Positions 43,305 through 52,858 of a DNA stretch of 64,000 nt are shown here, piece after piece. Every line of letters begins with the position of its first letter. The stretch's first letter is position 1. This DNA is from Hoeflea sp. GTDB lineage: Bacteria; Pseudomonadota; Alphaproteobacteria; Rhizobiales; Rhizobiaceae. Location: contig NZ_NVXQ01000021.1 in NCBI RefSeq assembly GCF_002733955.1, positions 124,001 to 188,000 on the forward strand. The letters run 5' to 3'. The notes beneath the pieces were generated by a model. The model saw nothing but the letters and a program-made list of their open reading frames with translations, was not told where the DNA came from and did no database searches. Made by a program: the position numbers and the translations under genes.

Positions 43305-44540
43305 CTATTCCGCCGGCGCCAGTTCCGGTCGCTCCACAGCCTGTTCCCGGATCGGCCAATGGACGATTGCGGCGAAGATGCCGAGCGCCACGCCGAGCCA
43401 CCAGACCGGATTGTAGGTGCCGAAGATATCGTAGAGATAGCCGCCGAGCCAGACGCCGAGGAAGGAGCCGAGCTGATGGGTGAAAAACACCAGGCCGCCG
43501 AGCATGCCGAGGTGACCGGTGCCGAACATGATTGCCACCAGCGCGTTGGTCGGCGGCACGGTGGAAAGCCACAGCAGGCCCATGACGATGGCGAAGATGA
43601 CCACCGAGGTGGGGGTCTGCGGCAGCAGCAGGAATGCGGTGACAGCGACCGACCGGCCGATATAGATCCAGACCAGTGCCATCGGCTTGGAGTAACGCTG
43701 GCCGATATAGCCCGAGGCCAGCGAGCCGATGATGTTGAAAAAGCCGATCAGCGCCAGCGACAGCACCGCGAAGGAACTGTCTATGCCAATGTCACGCAGG
43801 TAGGCCGGGAAGTGTGCGGTGATGAAGGCCACCTGGAACCCGCAGACGAAGAAACCCGCGACCAGCAGCAGGTAGCTCTTGTGACCGAGCGCCTCGCGCA
43901 AGGCTTCGCCGATCGATTGCTTGTATTGCAGTGCCGATTGCGAGCCGGAATTCGAGTTGCCGCGCAGCGGGATGGCCAGGAACGGGATGATGAACATCAT
44001 AGCCGCCATCCAGATCAGCGCTTCCTGCCAGCCATAGGCATCGATCAGGCCCTGGCTGAGCGGCGCGAAGACGAACATGCCGGCCGAGCCTGCGGCGGTG
44101 CCGATGCCGAAGGCCATGGAGCGCTGTCCAGGTTCAACATTGCGGGCAAATGCCGCCAGAACGATGCCGAAGGATGCCGAGGCGACGCCAAGGCCGACGA
44201 GCACGCCGCCGCCGATGTAGAACCAGCCGGGGCTTGGGGCCACGGACATGATGATCAGGCCGCCGGCATAGAGCAGCGAGGACAGGGCCAGCACCTTCCA
44301 GGTGCCGTATTTGTCGGCAATGGCGCCAAAGAATGGCTGTCCCAGCCCCCAGAACAGGTTCTGCACCGCCATGGCCAACCCAAAGGTGGTGCGGTCCCAG
44401 CCGGTGTCGGCCAGCATCGGCAACTGAAAAAAGCCCATGGCCGAGCGCGGTCCGAAGGACATCAGCGCGATCAGCGACCCGGCAATGATGATCAGCCAGG
44501 GCAGGGGCGGCATGGCTGCGGATGAACGGGTGTCGGACAT
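43305..44540 (-). CDS. MFS transporter
   Basis: This is a 12-helix major-facilitator permease of 411 aa. I chose the ATG at 44540 because AGGAG lies 8 bases upstream. Family features include the motif GAIADKYGTWKV between helices 2 and 3, GIGTAAGSAGMFVFAPLSQ, and the second-half GYIGQRYSKPM. The sequence resembles the OxlT/YhjX (monocarboxylate or oxalate/formate-like) group. The substrate is not known and there are no informative neighbours. Confidence 0.88.
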   Translation of the reverse strand: MSDTRSSAAMPPLPWLIIIAGSLIALMSFGPRSAMGFFQLPMLADTGWDRTTFGLAMAVQNLFWGLGQPFFGAIADKYGTWKVLALSSLLYAGGLIIMSVAPSPGWFYIGGGVLVGLGVASASFGIVLAAFARNVEPGQRSMAFGIGTAAGSAGMFVFAPLSQGLIDAYGWQEALIWMAAMMFIIPFLAIPLRGNSNSGSQSALQYKQSIGEALREALGHKSYLLLVAGFFVCGFQVAFITAHFPAYLRDIGIDSSFAVLSLALIGFFNIIGSLASGYIGQRYSKPMALVWIYIGRSVAVTAFLLLPQTPTSVVIFAIVMGLLWLSTVPPTNALVAIMFGTGHLGMLGGLVFFTHQLGSFLGVWLGGYLYDIFGTYNPVWWLGVALGIFAAIVHWPIREQAVERPELAPAE

Positions 44541-44742
44541 GGAAGGCTCCTGGACGTGTCCGGCGACTTTAGACATTGCCGGTCCGGGAACAAGTGCTTT
44601 TGCTTGAACGCACTCATCACGGAAATTGATCGGTCTGTGCAAGGGCATCCCCTGAGGCGATGATTGCGGCGGGTTGTTGACAGGCGGCAAGCATGGGGAA
44701 ATGCTTGAAGGTGAGCAAATCCACAGGCGGGAGGCAGCAGGC

Positions 44743-45393
44743 ATGAAGCAGGTATTTCGCAGGGCACTGGCAATGGGGGTGGTGCTGAGCAGCTTGGCCT
44801 CTGCTGCCTGGTCCGAGGATTTCGATCCGGACAGCGCCACGTTTGACCCTGACAGCAAATTCGTGATCACGCCGTTTGGCGCCATCATCGGCGACCCGGC
44901 CCAGGTGATAGACCTGTCCACCGACCGCATCGGCTTTACCTATTGCTCGACATTTCCCGACAAGAATCGCGGCATGCTGCTGATGGCCTCGATCGTCATT
45001 CCTGCGCAGGATGGAGCGGAGGGCGGCGGGCATTCGATGATGCTGTCGGTTGATCAGGCGCGGAATTTCATTGCCTTTTTGCGCAAGGGGCCGGAATGGG
45101 CCGATGTGGCGAGCGAAAACAAAGTCGGCCTTTTCTCCAAGCCGATTGGCGATGTCATCGGCAGCGAAGGCGAGGCAGAACACCTTTCGATCAAATTTGT
45201 CTCCGATGAGCAGAGCAACGGTTCGGTGCGGATCGAGCATGTGCTCGGTGGTGTGACAAAGGCCTTTGAGCTGGGCATCAACCCGGCGGTGAAATTTGCC
45301 GCGCAGGCCGAGCATGCGCTTGAAACAGCACTGGCCCTGACACCGGAATCGGCGCCGGAAGAAGACGCGGAAAAGTCCAAACTGTTCGAATAG
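44743..45393 (+). CDS. Exported protein of unknown function
   Basis: This is a 216-aa protein with a Sec signal peptide (MKQVFRRALAMGVVLSSLASAAWS). GGGAGG lies upstream of the ATG at 44743. The mature part begins EDFDPDSATFDPDS, contains one Cys (FTYCSTF) and ends in an acidic tail. I recognise no domain. It is followed by a terminator and then nadA, so it appears monocistronic. Confidence 0.75.
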   Translation: MKQVFRRALAMGVVLSSLASAAWSEDFDPDSATFDPDSKFVITPFGAIIGDPAQVIDLSTDRIGFTYCSTFPDKNRGMLLMASIVIPAQDGAEGGGHSMMLSVDQARNFIAFLRKGPEWADVASENKVGLFSKPIGDVIGSEGEAEHLSIKFVSDEQSNGSVRIEHVLGGVTKAFELGINPAVKFAAQAEHALETALALTPESAPEEDAEKSKLFE

Positions 45394-45469
45394 AGGCTTC
45401 ATGTGCCGCAAGGGCGACTGCAGCTGGCTGACTTGCATTCGCGAGGGCAAAGTCTTATGTGAAGGGTTC

Positions 45470-45490
45470 CCCGGCATCGCCGGGTTCTTT
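45470..45490 (+). terminator. Terminator after the exported-protein gene
   Basis: A short stem CCCGGC/GCCGGG with an ATC loop is followed by TTCTTTT. It lies 77 bases after the stop and immediately before the nadA promoter palindrome. Confidence 0.65.
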
Positions 45491-45499
45491 TGACACCTA

Positions 45500-45522
45500 T
45501 TTATGCTCAAATTGAGCATAAA
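45500..45522. promoter_or_regulatory. Perfect palindrome in the nadA promoter, candidate NadQ operator
   Basis: The arms TTTATGCTCAA and TTGAGCATAAA (11 bp each) surround one central base. TTGACA lies directly upstream at 45490-45495, so a bound repressor would cover the promoter. The nadABC operon follows. A gene for a NadQ-type NAD regulator lies at 60033-61034. Confidence 0.75.
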
Positions 45523-45545
45523 TGATGATGACGGGAGGGTTTGCC

Positions 45546-46625
45546 ATGACCCGGTTGGACACGATCACTCAGCCCAGAGCCGCGAAAAGCGCGCAAACTG
45601 CAGCGGAGCGGTTTGGGGTGATGGAGCGTCCGGAGTTGAAATATACCCCGGCAGTGGCGCGCGAAACCGCGCATCTTTACGAGCGCGTGCGCAATCATAT
45701 CCCGGAAATCGAGTGGCCGGTCTATGCGCCCTACGTGCACGCCATCAACCGCATCAAGAAGGAACGCGGGGCTGCGATCCTGGCGCATAACTACCAGACG
45801 CCGGACATCTTTCACTGCGTCGCCGACATTGCCGGCGATTCGCTGCAGCTGGCGCGCGAGGCGACGCTGGTCGACGAGCAGATCATTATCCAGTGCGGCG
45901 TGCACTTCATGGCCGAGACCTCGAAGCTCCTGAACATGGAAAAGACCGTACTGATTCCGGACGCCAGGGCCGGATGCTCGCTGTCGGATTCGATCACCGG
46001 CGCCGATGTGCGACTGTTGAAGGAGCGCTATCCCGGCGTGCCGGTGGTGACCTATGTCAACACCTCTGCCGATGTGAAGGCCGAAACTGATGTGTGCTGC
46101 ACTTCATCCAACGCGGTGGCCGTGTGCGAAAGCTTCGAGTCCGACACGATCCTGTGCATCCCGGACGAATATCTGGCGATGAATGTCGCCAAGCAGACCA
46201 AGAAGAAGATCCTGACCTGGAAGGGCCATTGCGAGGTGCATGAGCGCTTCACGGCGGAGGAGCTGCTGGCCTACAAGGAAGCCGATCCGACCATCGAGAT
46301 CATCGGTCACCCGGAATGCCATCCGGATGTGATCGCGGTGTGCGATTACTCGGGCTCGACCTCAGGCATGATCAACTACGTCAAGGACACGCGGCCGCCG
46401 CGGGTGCTGCTGGTGACCGAATGCTCGATGGCCTCGAACATCGAAAGCGAGGTCGAGGGCGTGGAATTCATCAAGCCGTGCAATCTGTGCCCGCACATGA
46501 AGCGCATTACCCTGCCGAAGATCCTCGACAGCCTACTTTACATGACCGAGGAGGTCGTGGTCGATCCGGCGATTGCCGATCGCGCGCGGCTGGCCGTCGA
46601 GCGGATGGTCAATCTGAAAAACTGA
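45546..46625 (+). CDS. nadA: Quinolinate synthase
   Basis: This [4Fe-4S] enzyme condenses iminoaspartate with dihydroxyacetone phosphate to quinolinate. It is 359 aa. Key segments are [15 protein letters not shown], the first cluster-ligand region [30 protein letters not shown], and the C-terminal CNLCPHMK. I chose the ATG at 45546 because GGGAGG lies 7 bases upstream; an earlier ATG cluster at 45522 abuts the palindrome. It is first in nadABC. Confidence 0.96.
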   Translation: MTRLDTITQPRAAKSAQTAAERFGVMERPELKYTPAVARETAHLYERVRNHIPEIEWPVYAPYVHAINRIKKERGAAILAHNYQTPDIFHCVADIAGDSLQLAREATLVDEQIIIQCGVHFMAETSKLLNMEKTVLIPDARAGCSLSDSITGADVRLLKERYPGVPVVTYVNTSADVKAETDVCCTSSNAVAVCESFESDTILCIPDEYLAMNVAKQTKKKILTWKGHCEVHERFTAEELLAYKEADPTIEIIGHPECHPDVIAVCDYSGSTSGMINYVKDTRPPRVLLVTECSMASNIESEVEGVEFIKPCNLCPHMKRITLPKILDSLLYMTEEVVVDPAIADRARLAVERMVNLKN

Positions 46626-46676
46626 GGTCTGGGCCGGCGGTCCCTGCGGCCGCCCGCAACCAGCAGGGAGCATGTC

Positions 46677-48272
46677 ATGGCGTCCACCGCAATCGCCGTC
46701 CATCGGCCACGACCGGAGAAGCGGTCCGACGAGGTCGTGATCATCGGCGGCGGATTGGCCGGGCTGTTCTGCGCGCTCAAGCTGGCGCCGAAGGCGGTTA
46801 CCGTTCTGGCGGCGGCACCCATCGGCCGGGGGGCCTCATCGGCCTGGGCGCAGGCCGGCATTGCCGCTGCCGTCGGGCCGGGTGATACGGTCGAAAGCCA
46901 TGTTAACGACACCATCATCGCCGGGGACGGCATCGTTGACGAAGAGATCATCCGCACCATGGCCACCGAGGCGTCCGACCGGATCATCGATCTCCTAGGC
47001 TATGGCGTGCCGTTCGACCGCGACCTGGAAGGCCATCTGGCGGTCAGCCGCGAGGCGGCTCATTCGGAAAGCCGCATCGTCCGGGTCAAGGGCGATATGG
47101 CGGGCCGCGCCATCATGGAGGCGCTGGTCGCTTCGGTGCGCCAGACGCCGTCGATCCGGGTGCTGGAAGGCTATGTGGTCGAGGACCTGATCGTCGAGGA
47201 GGGCCGGGTGACCGGCGTCGTCGCCCGCGACAAGGCCGGCAGCGGTGAAGAGCTGAAGCGGGTTACCGGCTCGAACGTGGTGATGGCAACCGGTGGCGTC
47301 GGCCATCTTTACGAAGTGACGACCAACCCGACCGAAGCGCGCGGCGGCGGCATCGGTATGGCTGCGCGCGCCGGTGCGCGGCTCGCCGACATGGAATTCG
47401 TGCAGTTTCACCCCACTGCCATCAATGTCGGCAAGGACCCGGCGCCGCTCGCCACCGAAGCGCTGCGCGGTCATGGCGCGACCCTGCACAATTCCGCAGG
47501 CGAACGCTTCATGCTGCCGCTGCACCCGGACGCAGAACTGGCACCGCGCGATGTGGTGGCGCGTGGCATCTTTGCCGAAGTGAAGGCGGGCAGGGGCGCG
47601 TTTCTCGATTGCCGGACTGCGGTGCATGATTTTGCGGCGGAGTTTCCTACGGTCTTCGGCTATTGCCAGGAGGCGGGCATCGATCCGGCCAGGGACATGA
47701 TCCCGGTCATTCCGGCGGCGCATTACTTTATGGGCGGCATCTGGACCGACATCAATGGCCGCTCGTCGCTGCCCGGCTTCTGGGCCTGTGGCGAATGCAC
47801 CTCGACCGGCGCGCACGGCGCCAACCGGCTGGCCTCGAACTCGCTTCTCGAGGCGGTGGTGTTTTCCGCCCGCATCGCCGAAACGCTGAAAGCCGAGATC
47901 AAGCCTGATGCGCCTGCGAACTGGCAGGACGGCTCTGTGACGACGACCGAGTACATCACCGAGAACGATCACCCCAACATGGTGGCGCTGCGGCAGGTGA
48001 TGAGCGCGCATCTGGGCGTGTTGCGCGATGGCGCGGGCATGCGTGAGGCGCTCGACAAGATCCTGCATCTGGCCCGTGAGAGCCATTCCGTCCGGTTTGA
48101 CAATGTGATTACAACGGCCAAACTGATCGCGGTGTGCGCCATCAACCGGACCGAAAGCCGGGGCGGGCATTTCCGCACCGATCATCCCGAAGAACAGGCG
48201 GAGTGGAAGCGGCGAACCCTGGTGACGCTGGACCAGGCCCACGCCATCATCCCCGACCTCTTGGAAGGCTGA
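46677..48272 (+). CDS. nadB: L-aspartate oxidase
   Basis: This flavoenzyme oxidises aspartate to iminoaspartate for NadA. It is 531 aa. The FAD motif is [17 protein letters not shown], followed by [17 protein letters not shown]. Later come [19 protein letters not shown] and [21 protein letters not shown], all typical of the succinate-dehydrogenase-like family. It starts 51 bases after nadA. Confidence 0.96.
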   Translation: MASTAIAVHRPRPEKRSDEVVIIGGGLAGLFCALKLAPKAVTVLAAAPIGRGASSAWAQAGIAAAVGPGDTVESHVNDTIIAGDGIVDEEIIRTMATEASDRIIDLLGYGVPFDRDLEGHLAVSREAAHSESRIVRVKGDMAGRAIMEALVASVRQTPSIRVLEGYVVEDLIVEEGRVTGVVARDKAGSGEELKRVTGSNVVMATGGVGHLYEVTTNPTEARGGGIGMAARAGARLADMEFVQFHPTAINVGKDPAPLATEALRGHGATLHNSAGERFMLPLHPDAELAPRDVVARGIFAEVKAGRGAFLDCRTAVHDFAAEFPTVFGYCQEAGIDPARDMIPVIPAAHYFMGGIWTDINGRSSLPGFWACGECTSTGAHGANRLASNSLLEAVVFSARIAETLKAEIKPDAPANWQDGSVTTTEYITENDHPNMVALRQVMSAHLGVLRDGAGMREALDKILHLARESHSVRFDNVITTAKLIAVCAINRTESRGGHFRTDHPEEQAEWKRRTLVTLDQAHAIIPDLLEG

Positions 48273-48275
48273 CCC

Positions 48276-49148
48276 ATGACGAGCGCCTATCTTCCCGAAC
48301 TGCCGCAGCTGATGATCGAGGAGCAGGTGCGCGCAGCCCTGCTCGAAGACCTTGGCCGGGCAGGCGACATCACCTCCAATGCCACAATCGGCCCGGAGCG
48401 GCAGGCGACGGCCGAGATGAACAGCCGCGAGGCCGGCGTGATCTCCGGTCTGCCGCTGGCCGAAGCCGCATTCCGGCTGATCGATCCGGCGATCCGGTTC
48501 GAGGCGCTGGTGGCCGATGGCGCGCGGGTTCAGCTAGGCACCATGATTGCGCGCATTTCGGGTCCGGCGCGCGGGCTGCTGTCAGCCGAGCGGGTGGCGC
48601 TCAACTACCTCATGCATCTCTCGGGTGTGGCCACCCATACGGCGCGCTTTGCCGATGTCATCGCGCACACGTCGGCGAAGGTCACCTGCACCCGCAAGAC
48701 CATTCCGGGGCTGCGGGCGGTGGAGAAATATGCGGTGCGCTGTGGCGGCGGCTCATCGCATCGCTACGGGCTCGATGACGCCATCCTGATCAAGGACAAT
48801 CATATCGCTGTGGCCGGCGGGATCGCCGAAGCCTTGCGGGCGGCCAAGGCCTTTGCCGGGCATCTGGTCAAAGTCGAGATCGAGGTCGACACGCTCGAGC
48901 AGTTCCAGGTGGTTCTGGATGAGGGCGCGGATGTCTGCCTGCTCGACAATATGAGGCCGGACATGCTCAGCCAGGCGGTGGCGATGAACAGGTCCGCGGG
49001 CGGACGGATCACGCTCGAAGCCTCCGGAAACGTCAATCTGGACACGATCAAGGCCATCGCAGAGACCGGTGTCGATTATATCTCCACCTCGAAGATCACA
49101 ATGGCCGCACCGACACTCGATATCGGACTGGATATGGCGATCGGGTGA
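48276..49148 (+). CDS. nadC: Nicotinate-nucleotide diphosphorylase (carboxylating)
   Basis: It converts quinolinate and PRPP to nicotinate mononucleotide. It is 290 aa. Signature segments are LEDLGRAGDITSNA, TCTRKTIPGLRAVEKYAVRC, GGGSSHRYGLDDAILIKDNH and DYISTSKITMAAPTLDIGLD. It starts 3 bases after nadB and completes the de novo NAD operon. Confidence 0.97.
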   Translation: MTSAYLPELPQLMIEEQVRAALLEDLGRAGDITSNATIGPERQATAEMNSREAGVISGLPLAEAAFRLIDPAIRFEALVADGARVQLGTMIARISGPARGLLSAERVALNYLMHLSGVATHTARFADVIAHTSAKVTCTRKTIPGLRAVEKYAVRCGGGSSHRYGLDDAILIKDNHIAVAGGIAEALRAAKAFAGHLVKVEIEVDTLEQFQVVLDEGADVCLLDNMRPDMLSQAVAMNRSAGGRITLEASGNVNLDTIKAIAETGVDYISTSKITMAAPTLDIGLDMAIG

Positions 49149-49240
49149 GGCTATGCCAGCATCATAATGATGTTTGAGCAAAGCTGCTTGGGCGGCTCAA
49201 AACCTTGCTGCCGAAGCAGCAAACCGGCACTGGAATTTTC

Positions 49241-50137
49241 GTGACACTTCACATAGCGACCGATCGCAAGGCCAATCTTGCGGGCAGTGCCTGGATGATT
49301 GCGGCAATGGCGGTCTTCGCCGTCGAGGATGCTCTCATCAAGGCGGCTTCGGTCGCGTTGCCGATTGGCGAGGTTCTTGTCGTCTTCGGGCTTGGCGGGG
49401 CGCTGGTGTTTGCGGCGCTCGCGCTGGTCAATCGGGAACCCTTGTACAGTGCTGATGTGATTTCCCGCCCGATGTGGGTTCGCGTGGTGTTCGAGATTGT
49501 CGGCCGGCTGTTTTACGTGCTTGCGCTTTCCCTGATCCCGCTGTCGGCGGCGACCGTGATCCTTCAGGCCACACCGCTTGTCGTGGTGGCAGGCGCGGCG
49601 CTGGTGTTTGGCGAGAAAGTGGGCTGGCGCAGGTGGACGGCCATATTCGTCGGGTTGGCCGGTGTCGTGATCATTATCCAGCCGGGAACGGAGGGATTTT
49701 CGGTGCTCTTGCTGTTGGCCGTCATGGGCATGATCGGGTTTGCGGGGCGTGATCTGGCCAGCCGTGCAGCGCCGGCCGGGCTCAGCACCGCGATCCTGGG
49801 GCTGTATGGTTTCCTGTCGATTGTCGTTGCCGGTGGATTGTACGCGGCCTGGCAGGGTGTGCCCTTCGTCATGCCCGATGGCGAAACATCGCTTCTGCTG
49901 CTCGGAGCGATCCTGGCCGGTGTTGCGGCCTATTCGTGCCTGATGAAAGCCATGCGGACCGGTGAGGTGTCAGCCGTCACGCCGTTCAGATACACCCGGC
50001 TGCTGTTTGGAATCGCGCTCGGGATTGTATTGTTTGGTGAACGATTGAGTTTTGCGATGATGGTCGGGTCAGCTCTGATCGTTGTGTCAGGCCTGTTCAT
50101 TCTGTATCGCGGCCGCCAGATCCGCGCCGAGATATAA
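49241..50137 (+). CDS. DMT-superfamily (EamA) transporter
   Basis: This is a ten-helix drug/metabolite-type permease made of two EamA repeats, about 298 aa. Repeat 1 includes AGSAWMIAAMAVFAVEDALIK and LIPLSAATVILQATPL, repeat 2 ILAGVAAYSCLMKAM and VTPFRYTRLLFGIALGIVLF. I favour the GTG at 49241, with GGAA upstream, over the TTG at 49205. It may be co-transcribed with nadC; a strong terminator follows. The substrate is unknown. Confidence 0.85.
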   Translation: MTLHIATDRKANLAGSAWMIAAMAVFAVEDALIKAASVALPIGEVLVVFGLGGALVFAALALVNREPLYSADVISRPMWVRVVFEIVGRLFYVLALSLIPLSAATVILQATPLVVVAGAALVFGEKVGWRRWTAIFVGLAGVVIIIQPGTEGFSVLLLLAVMGMIGFAGRDLASRAAPAGLSTAILGLYGFLSIVVAGGLYAAWQGVPFVMPDGETSLLLLGAILAGVAAYSCLMKAMRTGEVSAVTPFRYTRLLFGIALGIVLFGERLSFAMMVGSALIVVSGLFILYRGRQIRAEI

Positions 50138-50176
50138 GGCGGCAATCTCGCCTCCTGTTCGGACAAGACCATGTGG

Positions 50177-50206
50177 CAAGGGCCGCCGGTTTCCCGGCGG
50201 CCCTTG
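50177..50206. terminator. Bidirectional terminator between the EamA and BCCT genes
   Basis: The 13-base arms CAAGGGCCGCCGG and CCGGCGGCCCTTG are perfectly complementary around a 4-base loop. The stem is flanked by T-rich sequence on the plus side. It lies between the convergent genes and 7 bases before the BCCT stop. Confidence 0.88.
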
Positions 50207-50212
50207 TCGTTG

Positions 50213-51835
50213 TCAGCGTGGTTCGCTGTGCAGTCCCTTGATGATCGCCACACAGGCAAGCAGCAGCACGATGGTGAAGGGGAAGCCGGTTGAGACCGCC
50301 ATGGCCTGCAGGGCTGCCAATCCGCCACCAAGCAGCAGTGCGATGGCGACCAGACCCTCGAAGGTCGCCCAGAAGATGCGCTGGGGGACCGGTGCATCGA
50401 CCTTGCCGCCGGCGGTGATGGTGTCGATCACCAGCGAGCCGGAGTCCGACGATGTCACGAAGAACACGATCACCAGCACGATGGCGATGAACGACGTGAC
50501 CTGCTGCAGCGGCAGCGCTTCGAGCATGGCGAAGAGCTTGAGTTCCAGCGGGGCGTCGACAACGAGCTGGTAGCCGTCATTGACCAGCTGGCTGATGGCG
50601 GTACCGCCAAAGACGGTCATCCAGAACACCGAGACGAGCGACGGGATGATCAGCACGCAGGTGAGGAACTCACGCACCGAACGGCCACGGCTGACGCGGG
50701 CAATGAACATGCCGACGAAAGGCGACCAGGAAATCCACCAGGCCCAGTAGAACGAGGTCCAGCCCTGGCGGAAATTGTCATCCGTTCGACCGAACGGGTT
50801 CGAGAGTTCCGGCAGGTAGCGGGCATACTCATAGAGGTTGTGGAAGAAGCCGGTGAAGATTGCCACCGTCGGCCCGACAAGCAGAACGAAGACCAGCAAC
50901 AGGGCTGCCAGCACCATGTTGATCTCGGACAGGCGCTTGACGCCTGCGTCGAGGCCGGCAACCACGGAGATCAGTGCGACCCCGGTGATGGCGGCAATCA
51001 GCACGACCTTGGAGACGTCGCTGACCGGAATGCCGAAGATGTGGTTGAGACCGGCATTGGCCTGTTCGGCGCCGAAGCCCAGCGATGTCGCCAAGCCAAA
51101 CAAGGTAGCGAAGACGGCCAGAATGTCGATGACGTGGCCGGTCCAGCCCCAGACGCGTTCGCCGAAGATCGGGTAGAACACCGAGCGCATGGTGAGCGGC
51201 AGACCCTTGTTGTAGGCAAACAGGGCAAGTGCCAATGCGACGATGGCGTAAATCGCCCAGGGGTGCAGACCCCAGTGGAAGATTGTTGCCGCCATGCCGA
51301 GATCGGTTGCCTCGGCCGGGTTGCCTGCAGCACCGCCGAGCGGCGCCCAGCTTTCCGGCGTGCCGGCATTGTCCGCCACGGATGAGGAATAATGCGAGAT
51401 CGGTTCGGACACGCCGTAAAACATCAGGCCGATGCCCATGCCGGCTGCAAACAGCATCGCGAACCAGCCGGAGTAGGAGTAATCCGGTGTTGCATCCTTG
51501 CCGCCGATACGGACCTTGCCGTAGGGCGAGAAGATCAGGAACAGGCACAGCAGCACGAAGATGTTTGCCGCCGTGAGGAAGAACCAGTCAAAGGTGCCGG
51601 TCAACCAGTTGCGCAGATCTCCGAACGCTGCCCCGGCGCTTTCCTGAAACGCCAGGGTGATGAAGACGAAGGCAACGATGGTCAGTCCGGAGACGGCGAA
51701 GACCGGATTGTGGATGTCGAGCCCGAAAGGGCCGACTGACATGGAAATATTGTCCTGACCGACTTCGTACTCGGTGTCGATCAGGTTTGCCGGGCCTTCC
51801 GGCGCCGGAATACCCGGTTCGCTGTTGTCGCTCAT
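50213..51835 (-). CDS. BCCT-family betaine/choline/carnitine transporter
   Basis: This is a secondary carrier for quaternary ammonium compounds, 540 aa with 12 helices. The family signature GMGIGLMFYGVSEP in helix 3 and the Trp-rich helix 8 region WTSFYWAWWISWSPFVGMFIAR, split here by the conserved FVGMF, are clear. A fairly long polar N-terminus (about 45 residues) and almost no C-terminal tail suggest that it lacks the osmosensing C-terminal helix of BetP. The gene follows the usp gene by 49 bases on the same strand. Confidence 0.92.
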   Translation of the reverse strand: MSDNSEPGIPAPEGPANLIDTEYEVGQDNISMSVGPFGLDIHNPVFAVSGLTIVAFVFITLAFQESAGAAFGDLRNWLTGTFDWFFLTAANIFVLLCLFLIFSPYGKVRIGGKDATPDYSYSGWFAMLFAAGMGIGLMFYGVSEPISHYSSSVADNAGTPESWAPLGGAAGNPAEATDLGMAATIFHWGLHPWAIYAIVALALALFAYNKGLPLTMRSVFYPIFGERVWGWTGHVIDILAVFATLFGLATSLGFGAEQANAGLNHIFGIPVSDVSKVVLIAAITGVALISVVAGLDAGVKRLSEINMVLAALLLVFVLLVGPTVAIFTGFFHNLYEYARYLPELSNPFGRTDDNFRQGWTSFYWAWWISWSPFVGMFIARVSRGRSVREFLTCVLIIPSLVSVFWMTVFGGTAISQLVNDGYQLVVDAPLELKLFAMLEALPLQQVTSFIAIVLVIVFFVTSSDSGSLVIDTITAGGKVDAPVPQRIFWATFEGLVAIALLLGGGLAALQAMAVSTGFPFTIVLLLACVAIIKGLHSEPR

Positions 51836-51884
51836 AGGGTGTTCTCCCGCTTGTGTTTATGTGGCAGGTGCCGTCGTTTTGCGC

Positions 51885-52301
51885 TCAGCCGCGCACGAGG
51901 AAGACAGATGCATTGGTGTGGGTTGCCAGCCGGCCACCATTGGATGGCCAGATATGATCGGCGACATTGGGAATATGGGTCGCCATGACAATCAGATCGC
52001 AGCCGGTGTCGCTTGCCGTCTTGATCAGCGCGTCGTCCAGATCGACCGCCGGGTCGTGACTGACGACGGTCTTGCCATCGGTCTCGATGCCATGGGTGCT
52101 GGCCTGGGTAGCAGTGAAGCCAGACAGTTTTTGTGCATACTCTTCCGGATTGTGCCCAAGCGGGCCGGGTGCAGAAGATGTCACGCCGACATAGGTCACA
52201 GGTGCATTGTAGAGTTTCGCCAGCTTGGCCGCCGTGTCCAATGCACGCGCCAGCTTATCGACGTGTGCAAGATCCACGGGCACCATGATTTTCTTGTACA
52301 T
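51885..52301 (-). CDS. Universal stress protein, UspA family
   Basis: This 138-aa UspA-type protein has the N-terminal strand KKIMVPVDLAHVDKLARAL and the nucleotide-binding region VMATHIP...GGRLATHTNASVFLVRG. I chose the ATG at 52301, with GGGAAA upstream; a longer in-frame extension has no homology. It lies directly upstream of the BCCT gene. In Halomonas the Usp protein TeaD modulates an adjacent ectoine transporter, so a similar regulatory role here is possible. Confidence 0.88.
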   Translation of the reverse strand: MYKKIMVPVDLAHVDKLARALDTAAKLAKLYNAPVTYVGVTSSAPGPLGHNPEEYAQKLSGFTATQASTHGIETDGKTVVSHDPAVDLDDALIKTASDTGCDLIVMATHIPNVADHIWPSNGGRLATHTNASVFLVRG

Positions 52302-52858
52302 TGGCTTTTCCCGTCTTGTGTTCGACCGGCTCGTCGTCTGCCGATGCTGTTGTTTTTGCGCTGATGGCCGGTGAAAAGTGGCGGTCATCGCGCTGCAGCC
52401 GGCCAAAAAGGCAGCAGACTGCGACAAAAGGCTAACGCGGCTGGTGTGCAATTGTAAACCGAAGCGGATCTGTTTCCCCAGACGCCGACCGTTCGGACCC
52501 TGGGGCAGGGCGGGGACGCGGTGTCGATCGGCTATGCCTGCCGATCAGTAACTGGCTGGGTGATGCACCCGGAAAGGCTGTGAGCTGCGGTTTGCTCCAC
52601 CGGTGGATAGCGCAACGGTGTGTGCCAAGGACCGCCGGCTGCCGGGGAGGTTGGCATTTGCAGCTGAGGTCGCAATCAGCCCGTTTCAGGCAAAAACAAG
52701 AGCTTCACGATGGCTGATTGCGCGCTTGCTGTAGAAAATTGCGGTTAACCGGGGCGATTCGGCTGCTGATCGCCCCGGAAACCGGGTCTGGTCCCGCACC
52801 GGGCAAGAGTTGCCCGGTCAAATGCAGTGGCAGATCCATGGTGCACGCGAATGACGTC
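52302..52858. other. Intergenic region upstream of usp, with one stem-loop
   Basis: I find no supportable gene. A perfect 10-bp stem CCGGGGCGAT/ATCGCCCCGG with a 10-base loop lies at 52749-52778, about 80 bases downstream of the tannase-family stop. No T-run follows on the minus strand, so a terminator role is uncertain. Confidence 0.5.

Noticed and set aside
46995-48242. 415-aa minus-strand frame opposite nadB
   Set aside because: Antisense shadow of an unambiguous aspartate oxidase.
49160-49172. CATCAT-A-ATGATG palindrome after nadC
   Set aside because: Short, low complexity, with no functional context.
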